DNA of 43,389 bases from Planctomycetota bacterium (lineage in GTDB: Bacteria; Planctomycetota; Phycisphaerae; WQYP01): assembly GCA_021805985.1 (NCBI GenBank), contig JAJZDN010000032.1, positions 1-43,389 of the forward strand. Direction: 5' to 3'. Each line of letters opens with the position of its first letter. Positions within the stretch are counted from its first letter, which is position 1. Position numbers and translations under genes: made by a program. Below, one piece after another: positions 1 to 8,168 of this stretch. The notes beneath the pieces are model-generated. The model did not search any database and was not told the DNA's origin. It was given only the letters and a program-made list of their open reading frames with translations.

Positions 1-637
1 TGGGCTTTGAAATAGCTGGCCTTATAGACAGGCATACGGCCGCAAAGGCTGAACGGTTCCACCACAACGGCACAAAGGGATTAAAAGCCACAGAGGTTAC
101 AGAGGGCACAGAGACGGAAGATCCACAGATTTCACAGATTCCACAGATTGACGACGGAGGGATTCACCACAGAGGTAGGGGAGGTAGCGGAGGGACGGGT
201 GAACGACGAGGGGGGAGCGAATTGGGCCGTGGCCCAATAGAATAGGTGAATTTAGAGAGTTGAGCAGTAGAGCAAATAAGGCTGATAGCAAAAGGGCAGC
301 TGTCGCCGAAAGAGAAAACTTCTGCTGCGGCCAGTTTACTATCTACCGGTCCGAGGTTCGCGCAACCTGGATTTATGGCGACAGGTGGAATAATTTCGGC
401 GTCTTCCGCCCGCTCTCGCGATAGAAATTTCCGCCGTGCGCGCACGGCTGTACTGGCCGGGGAATCTGCGCAATCTAGAAAATCTGTGGATCGTTTTTCC
501 GGCCTCTTTGGCCGTCGTCTGCTTTCCTGGACCGCCAACTGTTGTGAATTCATCTCCAAGGGTATTTATAACTTGAACAGGCCCTGGGGAAAGCCGATGC
601 GGCAGCTGCGGGCGGAAGGCGGCCAAAAAAGGTAACG
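1..637. other. Non-coding stretch with low-complexity 'cacagatt' island
   Basis: No convincing gene is visible. Positions about 85-175 are built from reiterated short words (cacagag, ccacagatt, ttcacagatt), a kind of filler seen between genes here and again near 26548. Positions 455-492 hold a copy of a repeat that recurs at 1428-1463, on the other side of the toxin-antitoxin pair. The possible reading frames here are short and carry no recognisable domain. Confidence 0.6.
455..492. repeat. Dispersed direct repeat, copy 1
   Basis: About 36 nt beginning gccggggaatctgc and ending agaaaatctgtggat is shared with 1428-1463 with two mismatches by eye. Both copies lie in non-coding DNA and bracket the toxin-antitoxin module in the same orientation. 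Confidence 0.65.
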
Positions 638-982
638 CTACCGCCCATGGCGGCTGGCTTGAGCAAGTGCGCCTTCGATTTTCTCGATGGTACGGATATT
701 GGGCGTTTGGCCACCGCTTTCGACGTTGGCCACCGTAGCCTGCCGGATGCCGGCGGCGCTGGCGAGTTGTCGCTGGGACCACCCCAACGCCAGGCGGCCT
801 TGTAATACGTCCCGAGCGATGGAAGCCCGCAGCGAGCCGATGGCGTCATAATCGCCGTCAGGCCTGCGGAAACGTTCGGCGTTGTCGGGTGTGATTTGCA
901 TCCGCCATTTGGCAGGGATTTTCTTCCACCGCTCAATTGGCACGGCCACGTATTCGCGTCCATCAATAGTCAGTGTGGTCAT
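638..982 (-). CDS. XRE-family antitoxin (HigA-like) of a toxin-antitoxin pair
   Basis: A 114-aa protein with a C-terminal helix-turn-helix of the XRE/Cro type at about residues 62-105 (key words WSQRQLASAAG, TVANVESG, IRTIEKIEGAL). The N-terminal ~40 residues (TIDGREYVAVPIERW) resemble the beta-strand start found in some antitoxins and may contact the toxin. It starts 3 bp after the upstream toxin gene ends, so the two are almost surely co-transcribed, toxin first, as in higBA-type modules. By family knowledge it should neutralise the toxin and repress their shared promoter; the perfect palindrome at 1248-1267 is the obvious operator. Exact subfamily not determined. Confidence 0.85.
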   Translation of the reverse strand: MTTLTIDGREYVAVPIERWKKIPAKWRMQITPDNAERFRRPDGDYDAIGSLRASIARDVLQGRLALGWSQRQLASAAGIRQATVANVESGGQTPNIRTIEKIEGALAQASRHGR

Positions 983-985
983 GTT

Positions 986-1240
986 TTAGTCCTCGTAAAT
1001 ATCCTTCCGGTGACCGACTTTCACGATCCGGATCACCTGGTCCCTTGGTTGGAAGATGATCCGGTAATCACCCGTACGAATGCGGAATCGCCCGGCCCAC
1101 GGGCCTGTCAGGCGTTTATACCCACTGACTTCAGGCCAATGTCGCAACCGTTCGGCGGTCGCCAGCACGCGTGCCCGCACGGACAGTGGCAGTTCCATTA
1201 CCTCGGCATGAGCCTCGGGCGAAAACAGCACTTCCTTCAT
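986..1240 (-). CDS. RelE/ParE-superfamily toxin
   Basis: An 84-aa protein with the usual length and layout of RelE/ParE toxins: an N-terminal helical pair (EAHAEVMELPLSVRARVLATAERL) followed by the beta-sheet core YKRLTG, GRFRIRTGDYRIIFQ and a final strand IRIVKVGHRKDIYED. Basic/aromatic residues in the RIRTGDYRI strand and the His-Arg near the C-terminus are those usually implicated in RelE-type mRNA cleavage. It is the first gene of the pair with the XRE antitoxin. No Shine-Dalgarno sequence is visible before its ATG, and the predicted -10 box lies only six bases upstream, so its mRNA may be leaderless. RelE-like (mRNA interferase) versus ParE-like (gyrase) activity cannot be decided here. 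Confidence 0.87.
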   Translation of the reverse strand: MKEVLFSPEAHAEVMELPLSVRARVLATAERLRHWPEVSGYKRLTGPWAGRFRIRTGDYRIIFQPRDQVIRIVKVGHRKDIYED

Positions 1241-1246
1241 GCTGTT

Positions 1247-1275
1247 ATGATACGCTTTGGCGTATCAGATAGCAA
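1247..1275 (-). promoter_or_regulatory. Toxin-antitoxin promoter overlapped by a perfect palindrome
   Basis: Reading leftwards, a -35-like TTGCTA (1270-1275) and a -10-like TATCAT (1247-1252) are separated by exactly 17 bp. The arms TGATACGC (1248-1255) and GCGTATCA (1260-1267) form a perfect 8-bp inverted repeat with a 4-bp centre covering the spacer and the -10. Such placement is typical of toxin-antitoxin autorepression; binding by the XRE protein is inferred. Confidence 0.65.
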
Positions 1276-1784
1276 CTTCCAGTTCGTCCAATGCCCAGGC
1301 GATCCAGATTCGCGCAGGAGGAGATCGCAAGGTCTGGATCACCTTCTTGGCGGATGCTCTGGGCGATTTCGCGCCTGCGGCTGGCGAGGGGGATAAACAC
1401 GAGATTCTGAGTGCTGGAGTACAGCCTGCCGGGGAATCTGCTCAATCCAGAAAATCTGTGGATGTCTACAATCTCCACGGATCAATGACCACGGATCAGC
1501 AATCTGGAATCTTCGAAAATCTGTTCATTGCTCATTGGCCATTGAGCGAAGCGCCGATGCCGATGGCAGTACGCGTATGCTCGTGAATTCGAGTGGCAGG
1601 ATGGGGATTGGCTTGCGGAATTCTCTGTAAACTTGCCGGGTGTTGACCGCGGGAAACAATTGCGCGCCGCAGCAGGTACCGGGCGCGACGGGGCGAACGT
1701 GTCGTGGCATCAGATCCTATTTTCGCGGACAACTCGACGCTGCCGCATCGAGCTAATGCCGCGCATTATCGTGGGTGCGACTGG
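1276..1784. other. Non-coding stretch between the TA module and the ubiB-like gene
   Basis: No supportable gene. It contains the second copy of the 36-nt repeat (1428-1463). The rest reads as degenerate intergenic sequence; short frames at 1525-1710 and 1633-1992 have no recognisable domain. The ubiB-like gene ends at 1785, so part of this may be its 3' region, but I see no clear terminator. Confidence 0.5.
1428..1463. repeat. Dispersed direct repeat, copy 2
   Basis: Matches 455-492 over about 36 nt with two mismatches, same orientation. Together the two copies flank the toxin-antitoxin operon at a distance of about 0.97 kb. Confidence 0.65.
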
Positions 1785-3458
1785 TCAATGCTTGGGTTTA
1801 TGCGATGAGTCGATGATTAATATTTGGATGATCATGGCAATGCCTCCGGCGGCGGCCAGCAGGAATAAAATAATGGCCAGTCCCGGGTACCCGAAGAGAC
1901 GAAAAGATGTCTTGATGCGCATCATCAAGGCAGCGCCAACAATAAGCGCCGCCAAAATCAACCCTTGGCTGATCCGGTTGGCCACCTTTTGAAATCCGGC
2001 CATCAGCTTATCTTCGTCAATGGCGTGTATCGTGAATTCCAGATCATTGTTGCCGATGGTGTCGAGAATACGATTTACCCGCATGGGGAGTTTCTCGGCG
2101 AACTCCTTAGCCTCCATGAGGGCGCTATAAACATTTCCGCTGGTCGCACCGTGCAATAGCCGACGTTGCAGTATGTGCGTGGCATTGCGGCGCAGGGATT
2201 CGTTGGGATTAAATTCGGGATCGAGTGTAGAACCCAGGCGATCAAGGTTCAACAGTGTCTTGCCCAGCATGGTAAATTCCTGCGGCATTCTGATGCCGCA
2301 GTCGGCGGTGATGGTGCCCAATTCCAGCACCACTCGCCCGACATTAATACCCTTCAGCGTGCTGTCTTTGTTGAGGGCAATTAAATCATTCACTGCGCGG
2401 TTTAACTTCTTTTCATTAAAATTCTCTTTTTTCTCCCCGACATCAATCAACCGGGTTACGACCGCGTCGGTTCGGCTCTCGCTGACGGCCAGAAGCAGGT
2501 GCAGAAGCTTGTCCTGAAAATGGGGTGAAATATGTGCCACCATTCCCAGATCCAGCAACGCGATACACGAGTCCTTTGTGAGCAGGACATTTCCCGGATG
2601 CGGGTCGGCGTGGTAGAAGCCATCGACCAGTATCTGTTGGAGATAGGCCTTAAAAAGTTCCTCGGCCAGCATGGCCCCGTCCAATTCGAGCCGCACCACC
2701 GGGCTTAATGCGGTGATTTTTTGGCCGGCGATGTATTGCATGGTCAGTACGCGCGAAGTGGAAAGGTCTGCAATGGGTGCCGGCACGCGCAAATGTTTGA
2801 ATTCTTTCAGATTGGCGCCCAGGGTTACGAGATTGCGTGCCTCCTGGCGGTAATCCAATTCGCTTAGAATCGTTCGTTCAAATTCTTCAACAATGGGGCC
2901 GAATTCGTAGCGCTTTCCCAGTTCGGTGTGCTGATCCAGAAAATGTGCAACCTCACGCAGAGATTCCATGTCGGCGGTGACGAGTTCACGAATGTCCGGC
3001 CGCTGGATTTTAATGACCACCTCGCGTCCGTCATGCAAGGTCGCACGATGGACTTGACCCAGAGAGGCGGCCGCCAGGGGACGCGGCTCAATGTCCGCAA
3101 ATATTTTTGGCAGTCGAGCACCCATTTCTTCCGCCAAAATAGCCCGGGCCTCCTCGAAGGGAAACGGCTCAACCTTGTCTTGGAGGCGGCTGAGCGCCTG
3201 CAGATAGGCGGGCGGCATGATATCGGGCCGCGTTGAAAGCAGCTGGCCGAGTTTGATGAAAGTAGGCCCCATTTTCTCAAGATCATCGGCAAGTTGTGTG
3301 GCATCGGGTGAGTCGCCGGCGTCGGCAGGCTGGTCCTCGGGGTCCAGCATGGCCGATACGCCAGCGGCTTTAGCCCAGTCCGAGCGGCCATATTTGTAGA
3401 AGAGCCACACGATATCCTTGTAGCGGCTGAAATGCTTCGGTTTAAGGGAAAGGCTCAT
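1785..3458 (-). CDS. ubiB: UbiB/ABC1-family atypical protein kinase-like protein
   Basis: A 557-aa membrane protein of the ABC1/ADCK/UbiB family, needed in other bacteria for ubiquinone biosynthesis or lipid-quinone homeostasis. Visible family signatures are the KxGQ motif (KLGQ, residues 69-72), the Ala-rich loop replacing the Gly-loop (AAASLGQVH, 129-137), the invariant lysine in VIKIQRP (K150), the catalytic-type HADPHPGN (283-290) and the metal-binding DLG (303-305). Two hydrophobic helices close the protein (about 503-525 and 530-552), as in UbiB. The ATG has an excellent AAGGAG five bases upstream, fixing the start. It stands alone, with no quinone-synthesis genes beside it; the assignment to UbiB rather than another ABC1 member rests on the C-terminal anchor. 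Confidence 0.88.
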   Translation of the reverse strand: MSLSLKPKHFSRYKDIVWLFYKYGRSDWAKAAGVSAMLDPEDQPADAGDSPDATQLADDLEKMGPTFIKLGQLLSTRPDIMPPAYLQALSRLQDKVEPFPFEEARAILAEEMGARLPKIFADIEPRPLAAASLGQVHRATLHDGREVVIKIQRPDIRELVTADMESLREVAHFLDQHTELGKRYEFGPIVEEFERTILSELDYRQEARNLVTLGANLKEFKHLRVPAPIADLSTSRVLTMQYIAGQKITALSPVVRLELDGAMLAEELFKAYLQQILVDGFYHADPHPGNVLLTKDSCIALLDLGMVAHISPHFQDKLLHLLLAVSESRTDAVVTRLIDVGEKKENFNEKKLNRAVNDLIALNKDSTLKGINVGRVVLELGTITADCGIRMPQEFTMLGKTLLNLDRLGSTLDPEFNPNESLRRNATHILQRRLLHGATSGNVYSALMEAKEFAEKLPMRVNRILDTIGNNDLEFTIHAIDEDKLMAGFQKVANRISQGLILAALIVGAALMMRIKTSFRLFGYPGLAIILFLLAAAGGIAMIIQILIIDSSHKPKH

Positions 3459-3670
3459 AACAACTCCTTTTTCATTTGTGCATCGGATTGCCCCCTGCGT
3501 CCTGTGGTTCCGCCGTTACAGCGGCTGAGTCCCCTGAATTATAGCCCTGTAGTCCGCCCACAATGTTAAATCTATGCGAATGATCGCAAGGGGCGGGATT
3601 GGGTATAAACCGCAGGATTTTGGCGGTGGGCACGGCGTCTGAGGAAAATTTGACGCCGTCGCGGGCCGAC
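3459..3670. other. Intergenic leader and degenerate start of the 190-bp array
   Basis: Positions about 3620-3670 resemble the linker part of the 190-bp units (ending gacgccgtcgcgggccg, also seen just before the last unit at about 5049-5064). The array therefore begins with a partial unit. Nothing else recognised. Confidence 0.45.
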
Positions 3671-3860
3671 GCCAGCGGTGGATGAATCCACCGGCTAACA
3701 TGTATGCGTGCCGCAACGCATTGTTATTCTGATTTTCTTTTGGCGTATGTTAGCCGGCACATTTGATGTGCCGGGGGCGGCGCGGTGGGCACGATGAATG
3801 GGAAACCGATGCGGCGGCGTTGATGTGATTCGTGAGGGTGTGGCGTTGACGCGGGCCGGT
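3671..3860. repeat. 190-bp palindromic (REP/BIME-like) unit 1
   Basis: Starts gccagcggtgg. It holds a hairpin GGTGGA-TGAA-TCCACC (3677-3692), an 11-bp inverted pair CCGGCTAACAT (3691-3701) / ATGTTAGCCGG (3747-3757), and a second hairpin with arms CCGGCACA (3754-3761) and TGTGCCGG (3767-3774), then a ~85-bp linker. Confidence 0.85.
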
Positions 3861-4050
3861 GCCAGCGGTGGATGAATCCACCGGCTAACATGTATGCGTG
3901 CCGCCACGCATTGTTATTCTGATTTTCTTTTGGCGTATGTTAGGCGGCACATTTGATGTGCCGGGGGCGGCGCGGTGGGCGCGATGAATGGGAAACCGAT
4001 GCGGCGGCGTTGATGTGATTCGTGAGGATGTGGCGTTGATGCGGGCCGGT
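3861..4050. repeat. 190-bp palindromic unit 2
   Basis: Nearly identical to unit 1 and starts exactly 190 bp after it. It carries the same three inverted-repeat elements in the same orientation; the copy of the 3747-3757 arm reads ttaggcgg instead of ttagccgg. Confidence 0.85.
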
Positions 4051-4160
4051 GCCAGCGGTGGATGAATCCACCGGCTAACATATACGTTTGCGGCAACGCG
4101 TTGTTATTCTGATTTTCTTTCGGCGGATGTTGGCCGGCACATTTGATGTGCCGGGGGCGG
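4051..4160. repeat. 190-bp palindromic unit 3 (hairpin half only)
   Basis: Starts exactly 190 bp after unit 2 and contains the hairpin half up to ccgggggcgg. The usual linker half is missing; instead the stop codon of the RAYT gene follows 12 bp later. The transposase gene therefore sits inside the array. Confidence 0.85.
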
Positions 4161-4171
4161 CTTTGCCGCCG

Positions 4172-4798
4172 TTACGGCGGTGGCGCCACAAAATTCCATT
4201 TTTGGGGCGGCAGGCCGGCCTTGATGGGATTGGCTTGGACATAGGCAATGGCCCGCGGCAATTCAAATCGGTTTAGATATCCGCACCATTTGCCTTCGCC
4301 CCATATCGATGCCTGGGCCTTGCCGTCTTGCGCTTTCGGGCACGGGGAGATTCCTTCCTCATTGAGGCGACGGGCCGCCTGGGCTTTGAAGTGACCAATG
4401 GTTATGCCGAGAGTTCTGGATGGACAGCGCAGCACAAGATGAACATGGTCCGGCATGATTGCGCAGGCGTAAATATGGTAATTGGCTTCATGGCAAGCCA
4501 TCGCGAATCCGCGGGCGACCGCCCTGGCTTGGATGCCGGATAACGTTACCGGCGGGAATTTCAGTGCTGTCTTTACCGCAACGCGTAACATGTGATTATG
4601 CCGCGCTGCCGCCACAGATCGTAAATGTCTTGCGCCGGTGGCCGGTCCGCCGAGGTCGTATAAAGATTTTGCAGCGACGTACCGTGACCATGATCCGCGC
4701 GGATCATTGGGCAGCCAGAACCCATACATGCACATCACCAGATGCCACGCGATAATGGGTTCCTTGTCAGGGCGTGAGACATTTGTTCGCGTTGCCAT
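4172..4798 (-). CDS. REP-associated tyrosine transposase (RAYT, Y1_Tnp/IS200-like)
   Basis: A 208-aa single-domain HUH/Y1 transposase. The metal-binding HVH triad sits at residues 118-120 in the context IMPDHVHLVL, and the probable nucleophilic tyrosine is Y186 in AIAYVQANPIKAGL, matching the YxxxNP helix of the family. The N-terminal WHLVMCMYGFWLPNDPRGSW is typical of RAYTs. The reading frame continues upstream to 4906, but those codons lie in the flanking repeat, so the ATG at 4798 is chosen. It is flanked on both sides by direct copies of a two-hairpin 190-bp unit, the arrangement known for RAYTs that mobilise or maintain REP/BIME elements. It appears intact: both key residues are present and there is no frameshift. 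Confidence 0.9.
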   Translation of the reverse strand: MATRTNVSRPDKEPIIAWHLVMCMYGFWLPNDPRGSWSRYVAAKSLYDLGGPATGARHLRSVAAARHNHMLRVAVKTALKFPPVTLSGIQARAVARGFAMACHEANYHIYACAIMPDHVHLVLRCPSRTLGITIGHFKAQAARRLNEEGISPCPKAQDGKAQASIWGEGKWCGYLNRFELPRAIAYVQANPIKAGLPPQKWNFVAPPP

Positions 4799-4875
4799 AA
4801 TGCGGGGAATTTTACATGGTTTATGGGGGTTTGCCAGATGCCGTCGCGGTTGCCGACCCGGTTTTGCGGGCTGCG
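4799..4875. other. Spacer between the RAYT start and unit 4
   Basis: A short stretch upstream of the RAYT ATG. It presumably carries its promoter, but no clear -35/-10 pair was found. Confidence 0.4.
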
Positions 4876-5065
4876 GCCAGCGGTGGATGAATCCACCGGC
4901 TAACATATACGCATATCACAACGTATCGTTATTCCGATTTATTTTGGCGCATGTTAGCCGGCACATTTAATGTGCCGGGGTCGTGCGATGGCCGCACCAC
5001 GAACGGGAAACCGATGCCACGGCGCTGACGTGGTTCAGGAAGACGTGACGCCGTCGCGGGCCGCG
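4876..5065. repeat. 190-bp palindromic unit 4
   Basis: A full-length unit in the same orientation as units 1-3, more diverged (taacatatacgcatatcacaacg in the middle), with both hairpins intact. Confidence 0.82.
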
Positions 5066-5142
5066 GCCAGCGGTGGATGAATCCACCGGTTAACATATAC
5101 GTAGATCACAGTGTGGCGTTATTTTACTTTTGTTTGGGTTCG
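5066..5142. repeat. 190-bp palindromic unit 5, truncated
   Basis: Begins exactly 190 bp after unit 4 with the first hairpin (GGTGGATGAATCCACC) but loses similarity after about 75 bp, where the 3' end of the aldo/keto reductase gene begins. Confidence 0.75.
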
Positions 5143-6129
5143 TTATTTTCCCAGGCGTTCCATCATGGGGGCGGGGTAGCGCAGGCCGGCGGTGGCACCT
5201 TTTGGGGCGGCGGCGTTGAGGCGGGTGACATCGTCGGGGGCCAGAATCACATCTTGGGAGGCGAGATTTTCATGGAGATATTTGCTGCGGCGCGTGCCAG
5301 GGATGGGGATTACGTCGGTGCCGCGGGAAAGTACCCAGGCTAAGGCCAGTTGGCTGGGGGTGCATTGTTTTTCTTTGGCGAGTTCCTGAACTTTTTTGAC
5401 AAGTTCCAGATTTTTTTGAAAGTTTTCAATTTGAAACCGGGGATGGTTTCGGCGATTGTCATTGGCGGCTAAATCTTCGGGCTTTTTTATCTGACCAGTT
5501 AAAAATCCACGCCCCAGCGGACTATACGCCACGAAGGCGATCCCCAAATCCCGGCAAACCTGCAATACACCATCTTCAGGGTCGCGTGTCCAAAGGGAGT
5601 ACTCGCTCTGCAGGGCTGATATTTTATGAACTTTCGCGGCCCGGCGAATTGTTTCGCCGCCCGCTTCGGACAAACCCAGATATTTTACCTTCCCCGCCTG
5701 GACCAATTCGGCCATGGCACCTACTGTATCTTCAATGGCTGTGGAAGTATCCACGCGGTGCTGGTAGTACAAATCAATATGATCTATACCCAGGCGAAGC
5801 AGGCTGGCATCACAAGCCTTCTTAACATATTCCGGCGTGCCGCATACGCCCAGGAATTCCCCTTTAGGGCCGCGCACATTACCGAACTTGGTGGCGAGGA
5901 ACACTTTATCTCTGCGGTCTTTTATGGCCTTGCCGACGAGTGTTTCATTATGCCCTACGCCATACATATCCGCGGTATCCAGAAAGTTGCCCCCGGCAGC
6001 GAGATATTCATGAATGACCGCGACGGATTGAGCATCATCGGCGGGGCCGTAAAATTCACTCATTCCCATACAGCCCAAGCCGATAGCTGAAATGTGCGGG
6101 CCATTTTTTCCTAAAGATCGCATGTGCAT
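5143..6129 (-). CDS. Aldo/keto reductase (AKR13-like)
   Basis: A 328-aa NADP-dependent oxidoreductase of the aldo/keto reductase TIM-barrel superfamily. The family core is visible: [12 protein letters not shown] near the N-terminus, DTADMYG with the catalytic Asp and Tyr, ATKFG with the catalytic Lys, YYQHRVD with the catalytic His, the strand [29 protein letters not shown], and the cofactor-binding [12 protein letters not shown]. The ATG at 6129 is preceded by AAGGAA six bases upstream; the longer frame up to 6252 has no support. Physiological substrate unknown. It is similar throughout to the second reductase at 30965-31963, so the two are paralogues. Its stop codon abuts the truncated fifth palindromic unit. 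Confidence 0.93.
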   Translation of the reverse strand: MHMRSLGKNGPHISAIGLGCMGMSEFYGPADDAQSVAVIHEYLAAGGNFLDTADMYGVGHNETLVGKAIKDRRDKVFLATKFGNVRGPKGEFLGVCGTPEYVKKACDASLLRLGIDHIDLYYQHRVDTSTAIEDTVGAMAELVQAGKVKYLGLSEAGGETIRRAAKVHKISALQSEYSLWTRDPEDGVLQVCRDLGIAFVAYSPLGRGFLTGQIKKPEDLAANDNRRNHPRFQIENFQKNLELVKKVQELAKEKQCTPSQLALAWVLSRGTDVIPIPGTRRSKYLHENLASQDVILAPDDVTRLNAAAPKGATAGLRYPAPMMERLGK

Positions 6130-6338
6130 TTCAGATTCCTTATTATTACAACACAAAATGTATCCTATGCACCGCAATACCCGAATGGCAAGCGCCGGCC
6201 GCGGAAGGTGGCGCACATTTGTTATCGCCTTATTAATTTTGTGGCATGACACTTTGCGAAGATACGGGCATAATTACGGTAGCGCGGTGCCGATGCTCCG
6301 CGGCGGCATTGTTTGCGGCGTAATGGCGTTGAGCAACC

Positions 6339-8129
6339 ATGGCAGATGAAATACCACAGATCCGCAGATTCAGCCTGGGCTACTGGGTCGGAACCATTCT
6401 GGTTCTGCTGGCGGCGGCGGTATTGGCGCGCATGCTGCATCCCTTTAACCATGTGAAATCACACGTGCCGGCAAGTGTGTGGCAGTTGCCGCAGGATGCG
6501 GCGTGGTCGTTTTTCCGCATGGTGGAGGCCTATATACTCTCTCTGGTATTTGCGATGAGTGTGGGCGTGTATGCTTACACTAACTTGCGAGCGCGGCGGC
6601 TGATTCTGCCTATTCTGGATATTTTGCAGTCCATTCCGATTGTGAGTTTTTTCCCCGCGGCTCTGGCGGTGGCGGTGTGGCTTTTCGGCGGCGGACGCTT
6701 GGGCTTTGAAATTGCCGCCGTGGTGCTAATTTTTACCGGCATGAGCTGGAACATGACGTTCAGCGTGTATGAAAGTCTGATCATGATGCCGCGGGAAACT
6801 ACGGAATGTGCCGAGAGTTTCGGCATACGTGGTGCACAAAGATTTTTCACCATCACGCTGCCGGTGTGCGTGCCGGGCCTGTTGTATAACAGCATTGTCA
6901 GTTGGGCGGCGGGCTGGTTTGCGTTAACGGCGTGTGAGATTCTTTCGGTGAATAACCAGAAAGTAGCATTGCCGGGGATCGGCAGCTTTCTGCAGCAGGC
7001 GGCCAATTCCAAAACGCATCCACTGGAACTGAATCTCTGTGGCGTGGCGGTGCTGCTGGGCATTATTATGATGATGGAATTTTTCGTCTGGCGGCCGCTG
7101 GCGGTGTGGGCCGAAATATTCCGATATGAAGTGGCGGTTTCCTCCATCACCCGTGGGCACACGGGGATACTGGGGTGGTATCAGCGCGGATGGCTGCCGC
7201 GGGCGTTTGTTAATTATGTGATTTTTCCATTGACCAACGGCGTTGCGGGTCTGGTGCGGTACACGCGGGGGTCGGCCAAAAAAATGGTATTGCCGCGCAT
7301 GGAAGTGCCGGCGCTAATTATTCGGGTATGGTCTAACATTCAACGGTTCGCCGGTTGGCTGCTGATTGCGGGCCTTGTTCTGGGCGGCGGCTATTACATC
7401 GTCAATATTTTTCGCCATCATCTGCTGCCTCCTCTGGCAGAAAAAATCCCGGCGTATATCGGGTTTTCCTTCCTGCGGATTCTCATTGCGTATGTACTTT
7501 CCATGCTATGGGTCGTGCCGGCGGTGTTGTGGGCGCGAACACGCCCCCGGGCATTTCGGCGATTATCCTCACTTTCACAAACCATGGCCGGTTTACCGCC
7601 CATTGCTCTGACGTTTATTGTGATCAGTATTTTTGTTGAACATTTGCATATGGGATATTGGGGAGTAGAAGCTGCCGGCATGGTACTTTTGATGAATGGG
7701 GTGCAATGGTATGTGTTGTTTAATATGCTGGGTGGAATCGCCAAAATTCCCGGTGATCTGAAGGAAGTATGCAATGCCATGGGGTTAAGCCGACGGCAAC
7801 AATGGAGATATCTGGTGATTCCGGCGATTCTTCCGTCGCTGTTTACCGGTACGATTACCGCGTTCGGCGGTGGTTGGAATACGTTGATTTTCAGTGAATT
7901 TATTACCTACTCCGGACATACTTACAATCTGCCGGGAATCGGATGGCTGCTGAATGTGGCCTCCGGGTCGGCCTTGCCGCCATCGGGCAAACCCCTGCCG
8001 GCAGCGCAGGCGCAGGCGTTGCTTTTTGCCGCAGTAGGTTGTTTGATTGTGCTGATCGTGGTATTGAATCGGCTGTTGTGGAAGCGGCTGCAGGCATGGG
8101 CGGCGGATCGCTTCCGTCTGGATTATTAA
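6339..8129 (+). CDS. ABC transporter permease, two fused NitT/TauT-type domains
   Basis: A 596-aa inner-membrane protein made of two binding-protein-dependent permease domains in tandem, about residues 50-250 and 345-590. Each half has its own EAA-type cytoplasmic loop that docks with the ATPase: ECAESFGIRGAQRFFTITLP in the first and EVCNAMGLSRRQQWRYLVIP in the second. About 12 membrane segments are expected. Relatives belong to the nitrate/taurine/bicarbonate class, where permeases are usually single-domain homodimers; this one carries both halves on a single chain. It is followed 39 bp downstream by the ATPase. No periplasmic substrate-binding protein is encoded nearby, so the substrate cannot be named. 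Confidence 0.9.
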   Translation: MADEIPQIRRFSLGYWVGTILVLLAAAVLARMLHPFNHVKSHVPASVWQLPQDAAWSFFRMVEAYILSLVFAMSVGVYAYTNLRARRLILPILDILQSIPIVSFFPAALAVAVWLFGGGRLGFEIAAVVLIFTGMSWNMTFSVYESLIMMPRETTECAESFGIRGAQRFFTITLPVCVPGLLYNSIVSWAAGWFALTACEILSVNNQKVALPGIGSFLQQAANSKTHPLELNLCGVAVLLGIIMMMEFFVWRPLAVWAEIFRYEVAVSSITRGHTGILGWYQRGWLPRAFVNYVIFPLTNGVAGLVRYTRGSAKKMVLPRMEVPALIIRVWSNIQRFAGWLLIAGLVLGGGYYIVNIFRHHLLPPLAEKIPAYIGFSFLRILIAYVLSMLWVVPAVLWARTRPRAFRRLSSLSQTMAGLPPIALTFIVISIFVEHLHMGYWGVEAAGMVLLMNGVQWYVLFNMLGGIAKIPGDLKEVCNAMGLSRRQQWRYLVIPAILPSLFTGTITAFGGGWNTLIFSEFITYSGHTYNLPGIGWLLNVASGSALPPSGKPLPAAQAQALLFAAVGCLIVLIVVLNRLLWKRLQAWAADRFRLDY

Positions 8130-8168
8130 TGGCTGGCAGATCCGTGAGCTGAAAAAGAGATTGACCTT

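Noticed and set aside
1525-1992. Short frames in the 1276-1784 stretch
   Set aside because: Low-information frames with no similarity I recognise and no ribosome-binding site.
3671-5142. CRISPR array
   Set aside because: Repeats are 190 bp, carry palindromes throughout, and have no short unique spacers or cas genes.
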